From positions 1 through 36,484 of the forward strand of contig URUK01000026.1 of assembly GCA_900551055.1 (NCBI GenBank): a stretch of DNA of 36,484 bases, given 5' to 3'. Under the pieces are notes generated by a model. It did not search any database and was not told the DNA's origin. It worked only from the letters and a program-made list of their open reading frames with translations. Position 1 is the first letter of the stretch, and each line of letters opens with the position of its first letter. The translations under genes were made by a program, and so were the position numbers. This DNA is from an uncultured Prevotella sp. Lineage in GTDB: Bacteria > Bacteroidota > Bacteroidia > Bacteroidales > Bacteroidaceae. This document shows, piece by piece, positions 31,032 to 36,484 of the stretch.

Positions 31032-31532
31032 ATGAAGATAGAAGTTGTAAGGCATCTCTTCACATTCATCATATTATGCCTGGTGCAGGTGTTGGTGCTC
31101 AACCACATCAACATTCTTGGCTGCGCCACGCCTCTGCTGTACGTTTATTTCATAATGATGTTCAGGCGCGGCTACCCCAGATGGGGCATCCTGCTGTGGA
31201 GTTTCTGCCTGGGCTTGTGCGTAGACATATTCTCAAACACCCCCGGAGTGGCCGCGGCGTCGGCCACGCTGCTCGGTTTCATTCAGCCTTACCTGCTCAA
31301 CCTGTTCACACAACGGGACAGCCCGGACGACATGAAGCCGTCGATGAAAGAGCTGGGCGTGGCGAGATACATATATTATACGGTCATCTGCGTGGTTGTT
31401 TTCCACCTTGCGTTCTTCACACTCGAGTCATTCAGCTTCTTCAACCCGGGACAGTGGGCCAAGAACATAGGCGGAAGCTCGGCGATAACGGCCGTGCTCA
31501 TCATCGTGATTGAAAACCTAAGGAAAAGGTGA
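31032..31532 (+). CDS. mreD: Rod shape-determining protein MreD
   Basis: The 166-residue membrane protein has five or six likely helices ('LFTFIILCLVQVLVLNHI', 'PLLYVYFIMMF', 'GILLWSFCLGLCVDIFSNTPGVAA', 'YYTVICVVVFHLAFFTL'). The 'LGLCVDIFSNTPGVAAASATLLGF' segment is the typical MreD motif. It is small but complete. Position between mreC and mrdA supports the call. Confidence 0.94.
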   Translation: MKIEVVRHLFTFIILCLVQVLVLNHINILGCATPLLYVYFIMMFRRGYPRWGILLWSFCLGLCVDIFSNTPGVAAASATLLGFIQPYLLNLFTQRDSPDDMKPSMKELGVARYIYYTVICVVVFHLAFFTLESFSFFNPGQWAKNIGGSSAITAVLIIVIENLRKR

Positions 31533-31564
31533 ACGCCACCTGACAAGGCGAAACGGACAGCGAA

Positions 31565-33418
31565 ATGGACAAGGACTACGGACTTGAAAACAGGAAATAC
31601 GTGATTGGCGGCGTTGCCGTTTTCATCGTCGTGGTGTACATCATACGCCTGTTCACGCTCCAAATCATGAGCGACGACTACAAGAAAAACGCCGACAGCA
31701 ACGCTTTCCTCAAAAAAGTCGAGTATCCGGCACGCGGCATCATATCCGACAGGAACGGCCGCCTGCTCGTCTACAACCAAAACGCTTACGACATAATGGT
31801 TGTGCCCAACGAGGCAAAAGGCAATCTCGACACCCTTGAGTTCTGCCGGTCGCTTGGCATAACGAAGGAGTATTTCGACAAGAGAATGGCCGAAATGAAA
31901 GACCGGAACAAAAATCCCGGCTATTCTCCGTTCACCCAGCAGATGTTCATGAGCCAGCTGACGGAAAAGGAATTCAGCATTTTCCAAGAGAAGATATACC
32001 GCTTTCCCGGCTTCTACGTACAGCGGCGAAGCGTCAGGCAGTACACAATGCCACACGCGGCGCACGTTCTCGGCGACGTGGCTGAAGTGTCGGGAAACGA
32101 CATCGAGGACGATTCTTACTACCAGCTCGGCGACTACATCGGCAAGCAAGGTGTAGAGAAGTATTACGAAAAGCAACTGCGCGGAGAAAAGGGAGTGCAG
32201 ATTTTGCTGCGCGACGTACACGGACGCATCCAGGGAAGCTATATGAACGGCCAGCTTGACCGCCGCCCCGTGCCGGGAAAAGACCTCACACTAAGCATCG
32301 ACATCAAGCTGCAAGCATTGGGAGAACGGCTGCTTGAGGGCAAGATTGGCAGCATTGTGGCAATCGAACCGTCTACAGGCGAGGTGCTGTGCATGGTTTC
32401 ATCGCCCACATACGACCCGAGGATGATGACCGGACGCAAGCGGAGCAAGGCGCACCTGGAACTCGCACGCAACCCGTGGAAACCGCTTCTGAACCGCTCC
32501 ATAATGGGAATGTACCCTCCGGGGTCGACGTTCAAGACCACACAGGGGCTGACATTCCTCACCGAAGGCATCGTAACCCCTGGCACGATGTTCCCCTGCC
32601 ACCACGGCTTTTACTGCCGCGGACTGCACGTAGGCTGCCACGGCCATGCCTCGCCGGTAAGCCTCGTCCCCGCGCTCGGCACTTCATGCAACGCCTACTT
32701 CTGCTGGGGCTTGTACTACATGCTGGGCAACAGGAAGAAATACAAAAGCGTGCAGGAGGCCATGAACACATGGCGCGACTACATGGTGAGCATGGGTTTC
32801 GGCTACAAACTCGGCATAGACCTGTACGGAGAGAAACGAGGACTGATACCGAACGCGCAGTATTACGACAAGGCTTACAAAGGTTCGTGGAACGGACTGA
32901 CAGTTATCAGCATCGCGATAGGCCAGGGCGAAGTGCTGCTTACACCCTTGCAGATAGCCAACATGTGCGCGACCATAGCCAACCGCGGCTACTATTACAC
33001 GCCCCACGTTGTGAGGAAGGTGCAGGGAGAGCCGCTTGACACTGCCTACACCACAAAGCATTACACCAAGGCCAGCCGCAAGGCATACGACTACATAGTA
33101 GCCGGCATGCGCCGCTCGGTGACAAACGGAACATGCCACGCCGCCAACCGGCCCGACTACGAAGTATGCGGAAAGACTGGAACGGCGCAGAACCACGGGC
33201 AGGACCACTCCATCTTCATGGGTTTCGCGCCGATGAACGAGCCGAAGATTGCCGTCGCCGTATATGTGGAAAACGGCGGTTTCGGTGCCGAATACGGCGT
33301 GCCCATCGGCTCGCTGATGATGGAACAGTACATCAACGGCAAGCTTTCACCAGAATCGGAAAAGAAAGCGGCCGACTTCCAACACAGACGTATAGCGTAT
33401 GGCGCATCAAACAGATAA
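31565..33418 (+). CDS. mrdA: Penicillin-binding protein 2 (elongasome transpeptidase)
   Basis: The 617-residue class B PBP has one N-terminal membrane helix (about 13-33), a pedestal/dimerization domain (about 45-225) and a transpeptidase domain (about 255-595). The catalytic motifs are S321-T-F-K324, S374-C-N376 and K-T-G in 'CGKTGTAQN' (about 537). The Cys/His cluster 'FPCHHGFYCRGLHVGCHGHA' (343-362) recalls the zinc-binding site of Gram-negative PBP2 and is dense in ligands here. It cross-links side-wall peptidoglycan with RodA. It overlaps the start of rodA by 20 nt, so the two are probably translationally coupled. Confidence 0.97.
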   Translation: MDKDYGLENRKYVIGGVAVFIVVVYIIRLFTLQIMSDDYKKNADSNAFLKKVEYPARGIISDRNGRLLVYNQNAYDIMVVPNEAKGNLDTLEFCRSLGITKEYFDKRMAEMKDRNKNPGYSPFTQQMFMSQLTEKEFSIFQEKIYRFPGFYVQRRSVRQYTMPHAAHVLGDVAEVSGNDIEDDSYYQLGDYIGKQGVEKYYEKQLRGEKGVQILLRDVHGRIQGSYMNGQLDRRPVPGKDLTLSIDIKLQALGERLLEGKIGSIVAIEPSTGEVLCMVSSPTYDPRMMTGRKRSKAHLELARNPWKPLLNRSIMGMYPPGSTFKTTQGLTFLTEGIVTPGTMFPCHHGFYCRGLHVGCHGHASPVSLVPALGTSCNAYFCWGLYYMLGNRKKYKSVQEAMNTWRDYMVSMGFGYKLGIDLYGEKRGLIPNAQYYDKAYKGSWNGLTVISIAIGQGEVLLTPLQIANMCATIANRGYYYTPHVVRKVQGEPLDTAYTTKHYTKASRKAYDYIVAGMRRSVTNGTCHAANRPDYEVCGKTGTAQNHGQDHSIFMGFAPMNEPKIAVAVYVENGGFGAEYGVPIGSLMMEQYINGKLSPESEKKAADFQHRRIAYGASNR

Positions 33419-34868
33419 ACAACAGAGCGTGCTCCGCTCTTTAGACTGGTGGACAATAGGCATCTACCTGTGCCTGCTGGCGTTCGGATGGCTCAGCGTA
33501 TGCGGTGCGAGCTACACTTACGGCGACACCGACATACTAAGCCTCGGCACACGTTCGGGCATGCAAATCGTGTGGATCGGCACTTCCGTATGCCTCGGCT
33601 TCGTGCTTCTCATGCTCGACGACAGGTTCTACGACACCTTCGCATACATCATTTACGCGGTGCTCCTGCTACTCCTGTTCGTCACGATATTCAACCCCCA
33701 CGAGATAAAAGGCTCGCGCTCGTGGCTCGTGCTGGGGCCTCTGAGGCTTCAGCCTGCCGAGTTCGCCAAGTTCGCCACGGCCCTTGCGGTGGCCAAACTG
33801 ATGAGCACCTACGGCTTCAACATGCACCGCTGGAAAGACTTTGCAGCCGCATGCGCCGTCGTACTGCTGCCTATGATGTGCATCGTGGCGCAGAAAGAGA
33901 CCGGCTCCGCCCTTGTCTACATATCCTTTTTCCTGATGTTCTACCGCGAGGGGATGACCGGCAGCGTGCTGTTCACCGGCCTGGCGATGATTATATACTT
34001 CGTTGTGGGCATACGGTATGAGGAAACCATGCTCTTAGACACGGGCGCATCAGTGGGCAAGTTCGCCGTGCTGACGCTCGTGCAGGCGTTCGTTTCGGGC
34101 ATGGTCTACACCTACTGCCATGAAAAAAGGCAAGCTCTCGCCATACTCGGCTACAGCCTCGGAGCTACCATCCTGGCACTGCTCTTCGCCGAGTTCGTCA
34201 TTCCCTTCGACATAGTATGGGTGCAGATAGCGGCATGCGCGGCACTCATAGGCTACCTGATTTACTGCGCCTTGAACAGGCGGATAAAGCATTACATCTA
34301 CATCGCGCTGTTCGCGATAGGCTCGATAGCCTTTTTCTATTCGGCCGACTACATGCTCAACAACATCCTCGAGCCGCACCAGCGAGTACGCATCAACGTC
34401 CTTCTTGGCCTCGACGAAGACCTTTCGGGCACAGGCTACAACGTACACCAGAGCGAAATAGCCATCGGCTCGGGCGGACTTAAGGGCAAAGGCTTCCTCA
34501 ACGGCACACAGACAAAGCTGAAGTTCGTGCCCGAACAGGACACCGACTTCATCTTCTGCACCGTAGGCGAGGAAGAAGGCTTCCTCGGTTCGGCAGGCGT
34601 GCTGCTGCTGTTTCTCGCCCTGATACTGCGCCTAATCAAGATGGCCGAGCGGCAGCCGTTCAAGTTCGGACGCGTGTACGGCTACTGCGTGTTGAGCATC
34701 TTCCTGTTCCACGTGTTCATAAACGTCGGCATGGTGCTCGGCCTCACACCCGTAATAGGCATCCCCCTGCCCTTCTTCAGCTACGGAGGCTCGTCGCTTT
34801 GGGGCTTCACCATCCTGCTGTTCATATTCCTGCGCATCGACGCAAGCCGCAATCTCGTGAGAAGCTGA
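33399..34868 (+). CDS. rodA: SEDS-family peptidoglycan polymerase RodA
   Basis: The 489-residue membrane protein has about ten helices and the SEDS motifs 'KGSRSWLVLGPLRLQPAEFAK' (about 108-128) and 'EQDTDFIFCTVGEEEGFLGS' with the catalytic-region acidic residues, then 'GLTPVIGIPLPFFSYGGSS' near the C-terminus. It polymerizes glycan strands with PBP2. It is longer than E. coli RodA (370), with the extra length in the middle between about 215 and 330, where several more hydrophobic segments lie. That long form is common in Bacteroidales. It is the last gene of the shape operon. Confidence 0.97.
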   Translation: MAHQTDKQQSVLRSLDWWTIGIYLCLLAFGWLSVCGASYTYGDTDILSLGTRSGMQIVWIGTSVCLGFVLLMLDDRFYDTFAYIIYAVLLLLLFVTIFNPHEIKGSRSWLVLGPLRLQPAEFAKFATALAVAKLMSTYGFNMHRWKDFAAACAVVLLPMMCIVAQKETGSALVYISFFLMFYREGMTGSVLFTGLAMIIYFVVGIRYEETMLLDTGASVGKFAVLTLVQAFVSGMVYTYCHEKRQALAILGYSLGATILALLFAEFVIPFDIVWVQIAACAALIGYLIYCALNRRIKHYIYIALFAIGSIAFFYSADYMLNNILEPHQRVRINVLLGLDEDLSGTGYNVHQSEIAIGSGGLKGKGFLNGTQTKLKFVPEQDTDFIFCTVGEEEGFLGSAGVLLLFLALILRLIKMAERQPFKFGRVYGYCVLSIFLFHVFINVGMVLGLTPVIGIPLPFFSYGGSSLWGFTILLFIFLRIDASRNLVRS

Positions 34869-34931
34869 AAAGCTAACTGCAAGGAACGATAGGCCGAAAT
34901 TATTATACATTATCAATATAAGGACACAAAA

Positions 34932-34977
34932 AAAGAGTGAAGAAACGCAGCTTTCGCCGCTATATCCTTCACTCTTT
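34932..34977 (-). terminator. Terminator between rodA and the aldolase gene
   Basis: An 11-bp stem (AAAGAGTGAAG at 34932-34942 with CTTCACTCTTT at 34967-34977) encloses a partly paired GC-rich loop. On the minus strand it ends in a run of T, so it mainly stops the aldolase transcript; it may also act on rodA. Confidence 0.8.
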
Positions 34978-34996
34978 ACGCTTATATCAAGTCAAT

Positions 34997-36007
34997 TTAG
35001 TCGAGCTGTGCCAGCTTGTTGTCAGAGCCGAGCACATCGATAATCTTGTGCCTGTACATCTCCTCCATGAGTTCGCGTGCCGGTCCGCAGTACTTGCGTG
35101 GGTCAAACTCTGCCGGTTTCTCGGCCAAAGTCTTGCGGACAGCTGCCGTGAAGGCCAGACGAGAGTCAGAGTCGATGTTGATTTTGCAAACTGCGCTCTT
35201 GGCAGCCTTGCGGAGCTGCTCCTCGGGAATGCCCACTGCATCGGGCAGCTTGCCGCCGTACTGGTTAATCATGTCAACATATTCCTGCGGAACTGAAGAA
35301 GAGCCGTGGAGCACGATGGGGAATCCGGGCAGCTTCTGCATGATTTCGTCGAGAACGTCGAATGCCAAAGGAGGAGGAACAAGGCGGCCTGTCTTCGGGT
35401 CACGGGTACACTGCTCGGGCTTGAACTTGTATGCTCCGTGGCTTGTGCCGATAGAAATAGCCAAAGAGTCAACGCCTGTCTTGCTTGTAAAGTCGATTAC
35501 TTCCTCGGGCTTTGTGTAGTGAGACTCCTCTGCAACGACCTCGTCCTCTACACCAGCGAGCACTCCGAGTTCGCCTTCAACTGTCACGTCATACTGGTGA
35601 GCGTAGTCAACAACCTTCTTGGTCAGTGCCACGTTCTCGTCGTAAGGCAGTGAAGAGCCGTCAATCATGACAGAAGAGAAGCCCATGTCAACGCAGCTCT
35701 TGCAAAGCTCGAAGCTGTCACCGTGGTCGAGGTGGAGCACTATTTCAGGATGTGCGCAGCCGAGTTCCTTTGCATATTCTACCGCGCCTTCAGCCATGTA
35801 ACGAAGAAGAGTCTGGTTGGCGTAGTTGCGCGCGCCCTTGGAAACCTGCAGGATGACAGGCGACTTCAGTTCTGAAGAAGCCTTGATGATGGCCTGTAGC
35901 TGCTCAAGGTTGTTGAAGTTGAACGCCGGAATGGCGTATCCGCCATTGATGGCCCTTGCGAACATGTCACGCGTGTTCACCAAGCCAAGTGTCTTGTAAC
36001 TTACCAT
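34997..36007 (-). CDS. fba: Class II fructose-bisphosphate aldolase
   Basis: The 336-residue enzyme has the class II motifs in order: 'YAIPAFNFNNLEQLQAI' near residue 24, zinc-site 'HLDHGDSFELC' (about 91-101), 'SVMIDGSSLPYDEN', 'GELGVLAGVEDEV', the zinc histidine in 'ISIGTSHGAYKF', and 'IVLHGSSSVPQEYV' for phosphate and metal binding. It splits fructose 1,6-bisphosphate into two triose phosphates in glycolysis and runs in reverse in gluconeogenesis. The ATG at 36007 gives the family N-terminus. It has its own strong promoter. Confidence 0.96.
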   Translation of the reverse strand: MVSYKTLGLVNTRDMFARAINGGYAIPAFNFNNLEQLQAIIKASSELKSPVILQVSKGARNYANQTLLRYMAEGAVEYAKELGCAHPEIVLHLDHGDSFELCKSCVDMGFSSVMIDGSSLPYDENVALTKKVVDYAHQYDVTVEGELGVLAGVEDEVVAEESHYTKPEEVIDFTSKTGVDSLAISIGTSHGAYKFKPEQCTRDPKTGRLVPPPLAFDVLDEIMQKLPGFPIVLHGSSSVPQEYVDMINQYGGKLPDAVGIPEEQLRKAAKSAVCKINIDSDSRLAFTAAVRKTLAEKPAEFDPRKYCGPARELMEEMYRHKIIDVLGSDNKLAQLD

Positions 36008-36056
36008 AATTCAAAAAGTTTTATGTTATGATGAATAATCTGTCGCTATATCACTG

Positions 36057-36087
36057 CAAAGTTAACACATTCTTCCGGCAAAACAAA
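36057..36087 (-). promoter_or_regulatory. Near-consensus promoter of the aldolase gene
   Basis: The minus strand has TTTG at 36087-36084, 19 nt, and TAACTTTG at 36064-36057, which matches the Bacteroidota consensus. The leader would be about 44 nt. Confidence 0.85.
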
Positions 36088-36256
36088 AGGTTGGCCGCAC
36101 TTTTAATAATGCCCTGCGATGATTTTTCATATTAATTTCATCTTGCTAAAAAACGTTTCGCCATTTTGTCAAGTGAATTTAGCAAAAGTTGCAAAAAACA
36201 TTGATTTCGCTGATAAAACAGCCGTTACAAACGCTTCAGGCTTTACGTTAAGGCAT

Positions 36257-36281
36257 AAAAAAAGGAGTACCGCTGTACTCC
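36257..36281 (-). terminator. Terminator hairpin of the candidate small RNA
   Basis: The stem GGAGTAC/GTACTCC (36264-36270, 36275-36281) with a 4-nt loop is followed on the minus strand by T7. Confidence 0.85.
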
Positions 36282-36318
36282 AATCTTGTTAACCTTAAAT
36301 CTAATACTATGAAAAACA
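36257..36318 (-). ncRNA. Candidate small RNA unit of about 60 nt
   Basis: Read on the minus strand, a promoter (TACCTTTG at 36331-36324 with a CTTG 19 nt upstream) is followed about 40-60 nt later by a 7-bp hairpin and seven T. The space between, which includes TTAGATTTAAGGTTAACAAG, has no open frame of note. A short transcript with its own promoter and terminator is the simplest reading; it could also be a leader with an attenuator for fba, but fba has its own strong promoter downstream. Confidence 0.55.
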
Positions 36319-36323
36319 CGATG

Positions 36324-36354
36324 CAAAGGTACGGTTTTTTCCGACAGTTGCAAG
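36324..36354 (-). promoter_or_regulatory. Promoter of the candidate small RNA
   Basis: TACCTTTG at 36331-36324 on the minus strand is the same -7 box as that of the tRNA gene. CTTG at 36354-36351, 19 nt upstream, is a near match to the -33 box. Confidence 0.7.
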
Positions 36355-36427
36355 AATTTTATTTTACAAAATGCCGCAAACGGCCGTTTTATTGACATGG
36401 GTCAAAGATATGAAGTCTTTTGTTTGG

Positions 36428-36484
36428 TAGTTAGAGTAGTTAAAGGAGTTATCGCTCGCTGCGCTCGCTAAGTAGTTAAAGTCA
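36428..36484. repeat. TAGTTAAAG...TCGCT repeat, copy 2
   Basis: It reads TAGTTAGAGTAGTTAAAGG, then a TCGCTCGCTGCGCTCGCTAA core, then TAGTTAAAG up to the window end. It may continue beyond. It matches 14411-14464. Confidence 0.8.

Noticed and set aside
36309..36395. A 28-codon plus-strand frame (MKNTMQRYGFFRQ...) near the window end.
   Set aside because: It overlaps the minus-strand promoter and start of the candidate small RNA, and no plus-strand promoter is seen. It looks like a chance frame.

Overview
The window comes from a member of the Bacteroidota, most likely Prevotellaceae. The reasons are: TAnnTTTG-type -7 boxes with TTTG-like -33 boxes before the tRNA, purH, fba and other genes; start codons without obvious Shine-Dalgarno sequences; an exbB-exbD-exbD-tonB-PstS-TPR operon; a fused ribBA; a long LptF/LptG-type permease; a purH-mreBCD-mrdA-rodA cluster; and lipoproteins typical of gut or oral Bacteroidales. 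The genus is inferred, not proven.

Layout. 1-5.9 kb (minus strand): a TonB energy-transduction operon (ExbB, two ExbD, TonB, a phosphate-binding-like lipoprotein, a TPR protein) that ends in a strong hairpin terminator. 6-11.1 kb (minus): a class I aminotransferase, RibBA, an LptF/G-family permease and a START-like protein. 11.1-11.3 kb: a CAT-anticodon tRNA with a near-consensus promoter and a textbook terminator. 11.3-11.8 kb: a gene-free stretch of repeats. 11.85-14.3 kb (minus): a histidine kinase and an NtrC-family sigma-54 activator, overlapping by 11 nt. 14.9-26.9 kb (plus): a tripartite ABC exporter, made of a TolC-like outer membrane factor, a HlyD/MacA-like adaptor, three ~790-residue FtsX-type permeases and one MacB/LolD-type ATPase. 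27.0-27.7 kb (minus): a probably surface-exposed lipoprotein. 28.4-34.9 kb (plus): a single-domain IMP cyclohydrolase (short PurH) and then the rod-shape/elongasome genes mreB, mreC, mreD, mrdA and rodA. 35.0-36.0 kb (minus): class II fructose-bisphosphate aldolase. Behind it lies a candidate ~60-nt small RNA unit.

The most interesting unit is the two-component/exporter locus. Between the divergent activator and tolC genes lie two 17-bp palindromes (TGTCTAATAATTAGACA and a one-mismatch copy, centres 22 bp apart), followed by a near-consensus -24/-12 sigma-54 promoter (TGGCACG-N4-TGGCA) just before the tolC start. The linked response regulator has the domains needed to drive such a promoter. 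The simplest model is a self-contained circuit in which the kinase-regulator pair switches on an efflux or secretion machine whose single ATPase serves three alternative permeases. The first two permeases are recent paralogues with nearly identical 3' ends.

The exporter region and nearby intergenic DNA are unusually rich in short interspersed repeats. I see: (a) paired GC-rich inverted repeats (CCTCCCC-GAGG-GGAGG type), five pairs; (b) an AAAAGGCCACCTTTT block, six copies; (c) a ~100-bp diverged repeat with three full copies and one half copy; (d) long hairpins built from simple words, with different sequences at different places; (e) a TAGTTAAAG...TCGCT repeat seen twice. No rRNA, transposase or CRISPR array was seen.
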